Shown here: positions 1 through 10,033 of the stretch, piece by piece | Layout of the letters: each line of letters begins with the position of its first letter | Position numbering within the stretch: the first letter of the stretch is position 1 | Source of the DNA: Pelargonium cotyledonis | Lineage: Eukaryota; Streptophyta; Magnoliopsida; Geraniales; Geraniaceae | Reading direction: 5' to 3' | Assembly (NCBI GenBank): GCA_036897625.1 | Contig: JAYMTA010000321.1 | Span: 1 to 31,502 of the forward strand | DNA: 31,502 nt | Notes under the pieces: model-generated | The model's database searches: none | What the model was told of the DNA's origin: nothing | The model's input: the letters and a program-made list of their open reading frames with translations, nothing else | Position numbers and translations under genes: made by a program

Positions 1-651
1 TATATATATAATGCTTTTTAGGATGATCTATTTTACCTTAATTCCTTTCTTTTCTTTTCTTTTTTAAAATCATTCTTAGGACTAAAGTGAAGTTGATGAT
101 GGTGCACGAACCAACCAGAAGCAGCACTAAAAGACTATTTATGAGAGGTTGTCAACTTTAAGAAATTTCCTTATTTTCACTGCCCTTATTAGGCTGTACA
201 GTACCTGTTTGTAGCAGCTAGTATGTGAATTTGGAAAGGGGAAAAAAGGAGAGAAAAGGATGGTGCATGTTGTGAACTGCTAAAGATCATTCCATGAAGG
301 TTCAGGCAGCTAAAAGTGGATCAGCAAAGTGATTGTGATGCAGACAATGACACTCACAAACAAATCATCTTTATGTCGAGCTCTCAAGTTCGAGCATCTC
401 ATTCAAATCATATCGTAAACATTCTCGGTTATAATGAAAGTTGAAATGACATAAAAATGGTAAGAATATACGATGAAATACACATATGAATTAAACACTC
501 CTGTCTTGTATAATAATGAGCAATAAAATACAAGAGATAAGTTCAAACTAAATGAGAAGCCATAAGGATAGAACAATTGAAATGTGAAATAAGAAACAAC
601 ATAAAACTGACCTAGTAAGGAAGGTGTGCCTTGAGATAGATGATGTGCACG
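1..651. other. Intergenic / 3' flank of pinin gene; possible terminal exon of a plus-strand gene
   Basis: No complete gene is visible. On the plus strand a pyrimidine-rich tract ending in AG at 78-79 is followed by a stop-free frame from 81 to a TAA at 159-161 (26 codons). A second frame runs from 89 to a TAA at 128-130. Either could be the last few codons of a gene entering from the left, which would then converge on the pinin gene, but no protein family is recognisable in either. The rest, up to the pinin stop codon, is AT-rich and probably holds the 3' UTR of the minus-strand gene. No canonical AATAAA in minus orientation was found close to the stop. Confidence 0.3.
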
Positions 652-3600
652 CTATTGGTCGGGATGTGGGCTGGTGGTAACTGCCTCAACCTTGGCTGTT
701 TCATCGCCCCTCCTGCTATTATCTTCGACGCCTAATAAATCATCCATCATGTCGTCCTCCCCAACATTGATGTCCTCCACATCGTCCTCATCTTCGTTGT
801 TGCCACTACTGGGAATCTTTCTAGTCTTGGGACCATGCTCAAGCCTATGGGTATCTAATTCTTCGTCCATTGTTTCCTGCAAGTTCAACATATCATTGTT
901 CGCATTCCTAGGCTTTCTAGCATTTTGTCTCCTCTCCAACTCCTTTTCAGCTTCAGCCACGTACTGCTCAGGAATTTGCTTCTGATATTCAGACAGTTCC
1001 TCTCTCCTAGCTTCCTTCCACTCTAGAAAAGCCTGATTTGCAATGTTTCATTGAATAAGTTGAACATTTCTTCATGTGTGGGCAATATAATGATTATAGG
1101 CCAAGATTGGCTTACAATGAGTCACCAACAAGATTAAAACACTTCGTTAAAATGATATAGATCCAACGTGGCGTGGATAGGGGTGAAATTTAACGAGTCG
1201 TATTATGATTGACTTGGCTTAACCCAAGCCAAAGTTCATTGGCTTAGATTCTTTATTCTCTCTATATACACACAAAAGTAACACCAAAACATTGGTCAAT
1301 CTTGGCCAACTTCAATTTTTCTACATCAACCATTGTTATACACAAGGGTTCATGTTTCAATATTTCTAGCAAAAACATTGGCCAACTTCTCAATAAGGCT
1401 AGAGAAGGGTCTGCATTATGAGACCTGTGGACGCTGGCAGGGGACTCACCTGTTCTTTGCGCTGCCCAGCCAAGGTTGTGTCTTCATCGAATGGTTTGGT
1501 GGGTAAATAATATATCGGCGGCTCAGTCTTGGTCCTGGAAGACACACATCAAACAACCAACGTAGCCAGTTAAAAGTGATGAAGAAGGAAAACTGCTACT
1601 CTACCTAATATCTGCAATGCAGAGAACATTCAGTCACTCAGTTGCTTCATCACTATCATTCAAGTGAACAGAAACTTATCTTTGTCTCAATAAAATTGTG
1701 AATATGGACACTTTTGGACCAGGAATAAAAATAACCTGCAGCAGAGAAGTAGAACATGTTTCAATTAACTTACTGTTATAGGGAACTACAAACATATTCA
1801 ACTTGATAGAAAAGGGCATAAGCAGGACAAACATGGGGAAACATGTACCTTATATAATTGCTAAGTTTCTTATGGTGCTCACTCCACCGGAGAAATAGTA
1901 ATTCCAACTTCTTCTCTTCTGCCTTGGCAGCTACTCGTGCCTTGAGAATCTGATGCAAAAACAAATGCATTTATAATTTATATAAAATGAAGTGAAGAGA
2001 TGATTAGATGATATTTTTTACCACCTTAGAAATAAAGGTAAAACATATAATCATATAATTAGCATCTGACCCGATCGCGCTTCCACTTTTCTGCAATTTG
2101 CTCACGCTCCTGTTGCCTCAGCCTTTCACTTTCCTCACGTGCTCTTTGTTCCGCCTACAGGAATTAGACATTAATATTATTATCATATGTTATGGTTGTG
2201 ATGGAACTCAAAATGCATATTGATGTTAATAAATAATTGAACAAGAATGTACATGAAGCAATCTGAAATATGGATTGGAATAAGTAGACCGAAACTAAGG
2301 AAAACAATGTGACTATGCCAACTATGATGTACAATGTTATCATAAACAAATTCAATTTGTTGATTTCAATCGGAAATCATAATAAGAAGGTAATAGAACA
2401 GCTTAATAGAAGCTGAGCTCACTTACTTTCTGCAAAGAATTTGACCTTCGCATATATGCCTCAGTCCCTGCAAGTTGCATGTCTTCTTTCCTGAATTTCT
2501 GAACAGTTTCAAATGAATGAAATATTTTAGCCAGAAATACAACTAAATAATTTGAAAAGACTGTTCAACAAACCTTTGACAGCATATGCATATTATAAAT
2601 ACACATTATATAATTAAAACATTCAAATGTAACTTTCCACAAATAACCATTACATAACTAGTTCATTGACAAACTGATGAACATCCATGTACCATTCAGC
2701 AGTTGCATAATGAACTTTGTGTGTAATACACTATTATTAGTATTTCCAATATAGGAAAGCACCCCAAAAAAAAAAATCTCAACCCCATTGGTAACTTGAC
2801 AAACATAGAGCAATGACACATACCTCTAAAGTCCCCACAAGCAGCCCCAACATCCTTTTATTTCTACTGACTAAGCTTGGGTCATCATTCTTCGGCAAAA
2901 CCCTAGGAACATGCTCTGCAGCGGGAGCTTCGAAATCCTAACAAGACAATCATAAAAAGAATAAATTATTAAGTGACAAGCTCACATGATTCAACGAGAG
3001 AACAGGCATCAAATTTACCATTTTTGATGCTCTTTGATTGCCCTCTCTCCGGGGCCAACCACTTTGCTGTGAATTGAATGATTTCCTGTCACTTTGATCT
3101 GCTACACCAGTTGCAACTGTTACCTCAACATCTGATTCCTTCTCTTTCACATCCTTTGCCGGCTCAGCCTCCCCAACGATCTCCCCATCCTCCACCTTCA
3201 TTGCCAAAACAAGAAAAGTTAAACTAAATATGAAAAAGATATTTCCATCCATCTAGTCGAAGCATCTGGACTATGATGCACAGTTCCTTCAATGCTGAAA
3301 TGACATACAATTGATGTAAATTCATACGATGAAACAAACAAAGTACTTCAGAGAAGTAAACTTCACTGAAATTTCAAAACATTACTTTCTCTCACCACTA
3401 CCAAACACATTATAATTGTTAACATACAAGAATCCATCCCAAAGAAAGAAAGAATAAGGAATTTCACCTTGACCACAGCCGAAGAAAGCCGCCTTTTGGC
3501 AGGGCGTTGATCTTCAGTGTCAGTCCTATCAGCCTGAAACAAATTTACCAAATAACAATGACACCTCTTTTCCACTTCATTAACAAATAACAACAGCAGC

Positions 3601-4034
3601 AAAAATTCCATTTTTTTTTCCACAAATGCTTAATTTTCTGTGAAACCAAACAAAACCCAATTCAACAATCATTAATCAAAACCCTAAGTACCCCAAAAAA
3701 CACTCAATTGAAAACAGCAACGTTCTTAAATTTCCGCAGAACCAAAGGCTTACAGGTCGAACAAAGCCACGCTGGCGAGCTCCATTGGCAGCGAAGTTAC
3801 GAGGCCCGGCGGCCCCCGACAAGCCTCCCCGGCGGAGACCACGAGGATTGTTAAGACGCTGCGTAATCTGTAGCCCTCGAACAAAAATCAAAATCAGAAT
3901 CGAAAAGGGAGTAGAGAGAGTGTGTGTGTGTGAGAGAGCATGTGGATGAGTAGTACCTCCCACTGTTGGCGGTGGAGCTCTTCGATCTCTTTGCGAAGCT
4001 CCTGCTCGGACTTCTCCACGGCGGTGGTTCCCAT
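652..4034 (-). CDS. PNN: Pinin/SDK/memA-domain protein (PSAP/exon-junction-associated splicing factor), 10 exons
   Basis: Exons, in transcription order: 4034-3957, 3867-3754, 3533-3468, 3195-3019, 2937-2824, 2498-2427, 2154-2071, 1949-1849, 1534-1450, 1032-652. All junctions are GT..AG and in frame, giving 423 aa from ATG at 4034 to TAG at 652. Residues 1-26 form a charged helix (MGTTAVEKSEQELRKEIEEL). An R/G-rich patch follows (RGLRRGGLSGAAGPR). Residues about 165-290 hold the pinin/SDK/memA core, which begins near RNKRMLGLLVGTLEKFRKED, continues as an R/E/K-rich coiled coil (LRQQEREQIAEKWKRDR) and ends near PPIYYLPTKPFDED. The C-terminus is highly acidic (NNEDEDDVEDINVGEDD). Known of the family: pinin binds RNPS1/SR45 and SAP18 in the PSAP complex and affects alternative splicing in the nucleus; that role here is by homology. 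The promoter side (4035-4200) has a CACGTG G-box at 4163-4168. No damage is seen. Confidence 0.93.
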
Positions 4035-4564
4035 TGCAGCGGCGGTTCGAGAGCTCGTTTTGGACGCAACGGAGTGTAGAAAAGGGGTTTTTTGTTACGT
4101 GAGTGATGATTTTGTGTACGTGTGTGAGAGATGAAGGAAGAGAAGACCTCTCCAAATAAAATCACGTGAGAATTTGCTAACGTGTCAATTTTTAACGATT
4201 CGTCACATATGATTAAAGATTTTTCAAGTTCTAAACATCAAATATTTTGTTGAAACGTCACAAACATTGTCAGAGATTTCTCAAGTTAAATTTAATGTAA
4301 GTCACCAATACAGTAATGCTGATGAATATGTGATATGACATGTTCGTCAGAAATTACCGACGTAATCAAACCGCTAATCACAATTCTCCATTAGTGAATA
4401 GCCAACTCCATTTTTGACAACGTCTTCTATGAATTATAAATCTATGCCCTAACCCTTCATTTCGAGCTTAAGTTTACGAGTCTGTTTTTGAGTCGAATAT
4501 GATTAGATAGATTAACAATTTATATTTATGACAAATTTAGGGTGAAGTAAGCCTTTTCAACCCA
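4035..4564. other. Upstream region of the pinin gene and intergenic DNA
   Basis: The first 130 bp should contain the minus-strand 5' UTR and core promoter of the pinin gene. They include a CT/CA-rich leader and the palindromic G-box CACGTG at 4163-4168. Beyond about 4180 the DNA is AT-rich. It shows weak internal similarity, with phrases like gtcaca...gagatttctca recurring at 4200-4290 and again near 8150-8220. No ORF with coding character was found. Confidence 0.4.
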
Positions 4565-4922
4565 TCTATATGTATATAAAACAAGACTCATCTAGACACG
4601 TGTCTTGCTATTATATTTTAGAGAAATTTATTTTTAATTAATTTATAATTTTTTTTTATTGTTGATAACCTTAAGTGCACATGTGGCACATCTACATAAC
4701 TGCTACAATTTTTGTCTTCATTTTCTTTCGGAAGTTACAGTTTTTTTCCACCATTTACTTTTGTTTTTCATCAACTAAAATTACAAAAATAAATCATAAA
4801 AAAAAGACAAATTACAAAACTATTGAAGTGAAAGAAAAAGTCAAACATTTCAATTCATACCCCTAATCATATTAACTTATATGTTTCGACAACCCGTGCA
4901 ATGCACGAAATCAAAATCTAGT
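4565..4922 (+). mobile_element. Short non-autonomous Helitron-like element
   Basis: The segment starts with TC (TCTATATGTATATAAAAC) directly after an A. It ends with CTAGT at 4918-4922, preceded by a short GC-rich hairpin (CGTGC-AAT-GCACG) about ten bases upstream. That arrangement (5' TC, 3' hairpin then CTRRT, no inverted repeats, no target-site duplication) is the diagnostic structure of Helitrons. The canonical 3' flanking T is not seen: the base after CTAGT is A. The 358-bp length and lack of coding sequence make it non-autonomous. The small open frame at 4675-4866 lies inside and is low-complexity translation. Confidence 0.6.
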
Positions 4923-5292
4923 ACTCGTTGAAACTCAACCCAATTCAAATTGCTTAATTTTAGCCAAGTAAAATTGTTTGAGTATCAGTCAAATAACTAT
5001 TTCCTGACATATTTTATTATCTACTCTACACTCTTTTACATAGTATTTTGGTTCACAATGGGGTTCAATTTAAATAATTTCTCAGTATAGTAATTAATCA
5101 GTGTTTGACATCTAGTAATTAATCATTATTTAGTTTGATAGTATTACAATTCATGCAGAGTAAATAATTATAAAGTTAATAATAAACTGAACTAACATTT
5201 TTACACAATTCAATAAAGATTGTAGATCACAAAATTAGTAACCACGAAAAAGTGCATTACAATGTAAATAAACCAAACTAATACGAACTAAA
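4923..5292. other. 3' flank of F-box copy A, duplicated at copy B
   Basis: AT-rich DNA with no gene. From about 5090 to 5292 it aligns closely with 8335-8508, the 3' flank of the second F-box gene. Shared phrases include agtttgatagta and catgcagagtaaataat, so the tandem duplication includes the 3' UTR region and not just the coding exon. Confidence 0.55.
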
Positions 5293-6909
5293 CTAATAAG
5301 GGTTTGGCATAACCCAAATGGGTGATGGCCAGACTAAATGAGGACGACAAGTATAAGTTAAGGGATGAATCAATCCGTTATCCAAGTTGCATATATCATT
5401 GTCGAAACAATTCTCAACTCCCTTGCAATTAAAATTTAAATTATCTCCAGCAAAATAAACGGTGTTTCCTTTGTAGCCAGGGAACGAGTGAGAATTAGCA
5501 CACAATTGAGTGCCAAGTCCCATAAATAAAATGTTGTCACCTATCGTTTCCATGGGAATCCAACTTGATGTACTCAAGTCCAACTTGTAAAAATTGTTAA
5601 AACCATGTGTTTTGGATATGTACTTCTCTTCAGGATTTTGTTTAACACGTGTAACCGTTTCATCCCGATAAATCATCATCAATCCAACATGAGAATATAC
5701 CAAACGATAATGTTCGTACATCTTGGTTGGATGGTATGACAAAGCATTCTCAAACGTGGAGAAGAATTAACATCGTCCCACACTAACATGTGTCCGTCAA
5801 AATTCTGAGCATACAATTTCCCCTTAAAACCTCGGTCCGGATTCTCATAAGCAAGCAAACGAGACCACTTACCATCTCCGTATTTGCAATATGTCAATCT
5901 CGTTATATTGGCGTACATAGCCACAACTACGAAATCATTAGATGTCGGACTCGAAGACAACACAATTTTCTTGAGCATGTAGTTTCTCATGTGAGATGCA
6001 TCCATACAATAATAAAGAGGTTTCTTTAATCTCCCTTGTTTTAAGAGAAACTTGTTTCCACGCTTATCAACACGATATTTGATCACATCAGGGAACTTCG
6101 TTCTTGGGGTAAGTCGAACTCGAGCTCTCGAGAGAGGATTAACAACGTATATTGAGCCGTTCTCTAGAGCAGCAATTACCCAACCATCGTACGTCCCTTT
6201 AAAAACTTTTTCCCCGACCTCGGGTAAATCAAGTTCATAAACTTTCTTGTCACGGGGATCGAAGAAACCCCACCTAGACCCACTTCTCTCATCATAAGGC
6301 AGTAACAACCAAGGCAGCTGCGGTTGTCTTAGATCGGGAAGTTTCGACAATGCTGGTTGCCACCATACACAAACACATCTGAATCTAATTTTATCGACGT
6401 AAAGTACATTGTGTTCTTCAATCTTCTTTAGTAAAATCGAGAGGAAGATTGCCCAATTGGAAAGTTTTGCCAATGTTGATTGCCACTGCACACAAACACA
6501 TCTGAATCTAATTTTATCCGAGTAAAGCACAGCGTGTTGATCGATCTTCTTTAACAAATCAAGAGGAAGATTGCACCAACTATTCATCACTGAAATCAAA
6601 GTAAACAATAATTATAACAATAATCACGTCACCGAAAAAGGTTTGTTATTATTCGAGTTTATAATGCATATTAAAACGCAAGATTGCAAATTTCTCTTCC
6701 CCGACACAATAAATTAAGTTACTATCACAAATTATAAGACGAACAGAATACATTCACATGTGTATATAGAGTATTTGATAATGGATTATGGAAGTATTTA
6801 TTTGTAATTGCAATGAATTTGAATATAACAAAAAGAACTTTTCAATAAGCCAAAAAACAACGACAAAAAGAAAGAAAATAGAGTTGTAAAGAAGACCTGC
6901 AGATTTCAT
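5293..6909 (-). pseudogene. F-box/DUF295 protein, copy A (frameshifted, with duplicated F-box)
   Basis: Exon 1 is a 13-bp microexon, 6909-6897 (ATGAAATCTGCAG, MKSA plus one base). The intron is 6896-6590 and exon 2 runs from 6589 to TAG at 5293. The N-terminus has two successive F-box-like stretches, WCNLPLDLLKKIDQH..IRFRCVCV and then LLKKIEEH..IRFRCVCV, whereas copy B has one. The body matches copy B (YELDLPEVGEKVFKGTYDGW, TKFPDVIKYR). A one-base loss near 5735-5745, relative to copies B and C, shifts frame before the C-terminal part (YHPTKMYEHYRLV ... PSPIWVMPNPY). As read, translation stops at 5679 after 307 aa. A seven-codon in-frame deletion (copy B has DDVIFHE) also occurs. F-box proteins of this type are candidate SCF ubiquitin-ligase adaptors; PF03478 covers the DUF295/KIB1-4 C-terminal part. 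It is probably a recent pseudogene, or expressed as a truncated product; a sequencing error at the frameshift cannot be excluded. Confidence 0.75.
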
Positions 6910-6972
6910 TGAGCCGCTTTGAGTATGAACCGATGACAAAAAAAGAAGAAGAGAACGACAATATGTCTATTC

Positions 6973-6979
6973 TTTTATA
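6973..6979 (-). promoter_or_regulatory. TATA box of F-box copy A
   Basis: On the minus strand the sequence reads CCCTATAAAAGA, a strong TATA box about 65 bp upstream of the ATG at 6909. The same motif sits at the same relative place in copy B, inside a flank conserved between both copies, which supports function at the time of duplication. Confidence 0.55.
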
Positions 6980-7065
6980 GGGTTAATGATTATGAATGCA
7001 ATTTTCTATTTTCCGTTTCTTATTCGAATTTCGCTATAGGAATTTGTAATCAAACTAACAATCAC

Positions 7066-7392
7066 CCAAAAGACCTGATCCGCTCTAAACCCAACCTGTT
7101 TTATGACGGGTTCTAGATTCTATTTTGTTAGCCTGGGTCGGTTTATGGTTGAGTCATCATGTAAGGAAAAAAAAAAACAGAGCAGATTCTAGTCGAGTAG
7201 GGTATAATCCTTAAAAAGTAATGTGTTTTATGCATAAAATTTGAGACCTGACCTTAATTTATTCGCTAAACTATTTTCTCATCAGACAATCTCAAAAGAG
7301 GGGACTCTCACACTAGAGTGGATATCATGTGGCAAAAATCTTTGAATGTTAAGACTTCGAAATTTGAACCAATCACTAGACAATCAGGTAGC
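7066..7392. other. Intergenic DNA between F-box copies, no gene
   Basis: Homology between copies A and B fades near 7065. The remainder is AT-rich with a poly(A) run near 7170 and no recognisable coding or RNA gene. It ends at the target-site duplication of the LINE fragment. Confidence 0.4.
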
Positions 7393-7817
7393 ACTTTGAG
7401 TTTTTTTTTTTTTTTTGAAGTAAGAAATATTCGAAGCAGTGAACCGGTTCGAAACTTGAAAACCAAAATTAGCCAACCAATCAGCAGCTCTATTAGCTTC
7501 ACGAAAAACATGTAACACCTGAGTAGAACCCAACAACACCTTACAACGCTAGACATCGTAGACCAAAGATCACGGACACGCAACCCAATCAACCATAAAA
7601 TCCACTATTAATTTTGAATCGTCTTCCACATGATGAATCCTAATACCTCTCTCTTCACAAATTGACAAACCAATTAATAAAGCTTGAAGTTAAGCAAAAT
7701 TATTGGTACATGAACCCAAAGGAGCACAATAAGCTAACATCACCTCTCCATGCAGATTTCAAACAATACCGCCTGCTGCTGCCTCCCCACTTCGGCAAGC
7801 GCCGTCAACTTTGAGTT
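7393..7817 (-). mobile_element. 5'-truncated LINE (L1-type) fragment with RNase H-like domain, poly(A) tail and target-site duplication
   Basis: Read on the minus strand, a degenerate open frame encodes an RVT_3-type RNase H-like domain. It has KVDGACRSGEAAAGGIV near 7800-7755, then EDDSKLIVDF, then VLHVFREANRAADWLANFGF at about 7510-7450, interrupted by several stops. It ends in a poly(A) tail seen as T16 at 7401-7416. The 10-bp sequence actttgagtt occurs at both edges (7393-7402 and 7808-7817), as expected for a target-site duplication made by target-primed reverse transcription. The insert proper is about 7403-7807, so nearly all of the LINE (ORF1, endonuclease, reverse transcriptase) was lost by 5' truncation. 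Confidence 0.75.
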
Positions 7818-8508
7818 CTTTTTTATTATTTTTTAATTTGTATGTTAATGTACATTTAAATTCCCAACTTTTTGTTCAAAAAGAAAAGTGCAACTTTTTA
7901 TAAGTTTTTTTTTTATTTCTCTTCTTCCTATGTGGGTGATGTGGCGGTTATTAGGTGATGTACCAGTTGGCGTGAAGAGGACACGTGACGTGGTGGTCGG
8001 TAACTTGCTACAACCGGTTCACATGCCGTAAATAAAAAGAAAAATTAAAACTATAAGAATCAAAACCATATGCATTTGAGGCCATGGACTAAATTCAAAA
8101 TATATTTCAATACAAGAAAGACAAAACTAATTATCTGTAACTTGTTGAGGTGACAAATTTTTGACGAACCGTCACACAACTTCAGAGATTTCTCATGTTT
8201 TGGTTCACTGTGTGATTGAATTTAAATAAATTCAGTCTAGTTTAATTGGTCAAACCAGTTGATATTAAATATTGGTGGACACAAGATTCTCAATACAGTA
8301 TAAAAAAGAGAGAGAGAAAGATATTCTCAACATAGTAATTAATCAATTATTTAGTTTGATAGTAAATTTCATGCAGAGTAAATAATAATAATAAACTGAA
8401 CTAACATTTATACACAATTCGTTCAACATTGTAGCACAAAAAATTAGCAACCGGTAACTAAGAAAAAGTGTAGTACAACGTAAAACAAATAAACTTATAC
8501 GAACTAAA
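7818..8508. other. Intergenic DNA with a possible degenerate MULE-like end; 3' flank of F-box copy B
   Basis: The stretch 8005-8105 (caaccggtt ... gaatcaaaacc ... tttgaggccatggacta) loosely resembles the right terminal repeat of the Mutator-like element that ends at 17099, so it may be an old relative with no partner end found. 8195-8508 is AT-rich. From about 8335 it is the duplicated 3' flank shared with copy A. A short (GA)n run lies near 8310. No gene was found. Confidence 0.35.
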
Positions 8509-9885
8509 CTAATACGGGTTTGGCATAACCCAAATGGGTGATGGCCAGACTGAATGAGGACGACAAGTATAAGTTAAGGGTTGAATCAATCCGTTGTCCA
8601 AGTCGCATATACCCTCATCGAAACAATTCTCAACTCCCTCGCAATTGGAGTTTAATTTATCTCCAGCAAAATAAACAGTGTTTCCTTTATATTCTTGAAA
8701 TCCACGAGAACAAGCACACAATTGAGTGCCCAATCCCATGAATAGAATATCGTCACCTAACGTTTCCATGGGAATCCAACTTGATGTACTCATATCCAAC
8801 TTGTAAAAATTGTTAAAACCATGTGTTTTGGATATGTACTTCTCTTTAGGATCTTGTTTAACACGTGTAACCGTTTCATCCCGATAAATCATCATCAATC
8901 CAACATGAGAATGTACCAAACGATAATGTTCGTACATCTTTGTTGGATGGTACGGCACAAGCACTCTCAATTGCGGAGGAGAATTAATAGTATCCCACAC
9001 CAACAAATGCCCATCAAAGTTTATAGCATACAATTTCCCCTCGTGAAATATGACATCATCGAAACCTCGCTCCTGATTCTCATAAGCAAGCAAATGAGAC
9101 CACCTACTATCTCCGTATTTGCAATATGCCAATCTCGTTACATCGGAGTACATAGCCACAGCGACGAAATCAGTAGATGTTGGGCTCGAAGACAACACAA
9201 TTTTTTTGAGCCAGTAATTTCTCACATAAGCTGCATCTATAAAATCTTTATAATTGTTCTTCAATTTCCCGAACTTTAAGAAAAACTCATTTCCACGCTT
9301 ATCAGCACGATATTTGATCACATCAGGAAACTTTGTTCTCGGGGGAAGCTGAACTTGAGCTTTCGAGAGAGGATTAACAGCGTATATGGAGGCATTCTCT
9401 TGAGCAACAACTACCCAACCATCATATGTCCCTTTAAAAACTTTTTCCCCAACCTCGGGTAAATCAAGTTCATAAACCTTTTTGTCGAGTGGATTGAAGA
9501 AACCGCACTTGGACCCGCTTCTCTTGTCGTAAGGTAGTAACAACCAAGGTAGCTGTGGTTTTCTTAGATCGGGAAGGTTTGACAATTTTGATTTCCATCC
9601 CACGCATACGCATCTTAATATAATTTTGTCGACGTAAAGCACAAAGTGCTCTTCAATCTTCTTTAACAAATCGGGAGGAAGATTGCACCAACAATCCGTC
9701 GCTGCAATTAAAGTAATTATAATCTAAATGAGTACTATAACAACAATAACGTAACCTAAAAAGATTATGAGAATTTTTTTTTGTTATTGTAATCGATCTG
9801 AATATAACTGAAAATAAATTCAATAGACCATAAAAACAATGAAAAAGAAGAGAAGAGAGTTGTAATAAATACCTGATGATTTCAT
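8509..9885 (-). CDS. F-box/DUF295 (KIB1-4-like) protein, copy B, intact
   Basis: Exon 1 is a 13-bp microexon, 9885-9873 (MKSS plus one base). A 171-bp GT..AG intron (9872-9702) follows and exon 2 is 9701-8509, giving 401 aa ending in WVMPNPY and TAG. The start is chosen because the spliced frame is continuous, the same ATG/microexon is conserved in copy A, and a TATA box lies about 60 bp upstream. Residues about 7-45 form an F-box (WCNLPPDLLKKIEEH ... ILRCVCVGW). The rest is a DUF295-type repeat/propeller region (YELDLPEVGEKVFKGTYDGW, KIVLSSSPTSTDFVAVAMY, EGKLYAINFDGHLLVWD, GNTVYFAGDKLN). By family knowledge the F-box would bind SKP1 in an SCF E3 ligase; the substrate is unknown. It is the only intact member of the three local copies. 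Confidence 0.88.
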
Positions 9886-9939
9886 TAAGCTTCTTTGAAT
9901 ATGAATGGATAACAAGAAAGAAGTAAATAAGTCTATGCT

Positions 9940-9946
9940 TTTTATA
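9940..9946 (-). promoter_or_regulatory. TATA box of F-box copy B
   Basis: The minus strand reads CCCTATAAAAA, about 60 bp upstream of the ATG at 9885. It is aligned with the equivalent TATA box of copy A inside the duplicated 5' flank, which extends to about 10030. Confidence 0.55.
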
Positions 9947-10033
9947 GGGTTAATGATGCAAATTTCTTAATTTCCTTTTCTTAGTCGAATTAGGGCTATA
10001 CGAATTTAATTAGGTTATCAAACTAATAAGTCT

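Noticed and set aside
3676..4155. 159-codon minus-strand frame overlapping the start of the pinin gene
   Set aside because: It reads through exon 2 in frame but then runs across introns and out of frame with exon 1. The spliced pinin model explains the conserved part.
4675..4866. 63-codon plus-strand frame near 4.7 kb
   Set aside because: Low-complexity translation inside the Helitron-like element, with no recognisable protein.
6754..6939. Longer N-terminus for F-box copy A beginning upstream of MKSA
   Set aside because: The upstream start codon would be TTG. The ATG at 6909 is conserved with copy B and lies downstream of the TATA box.
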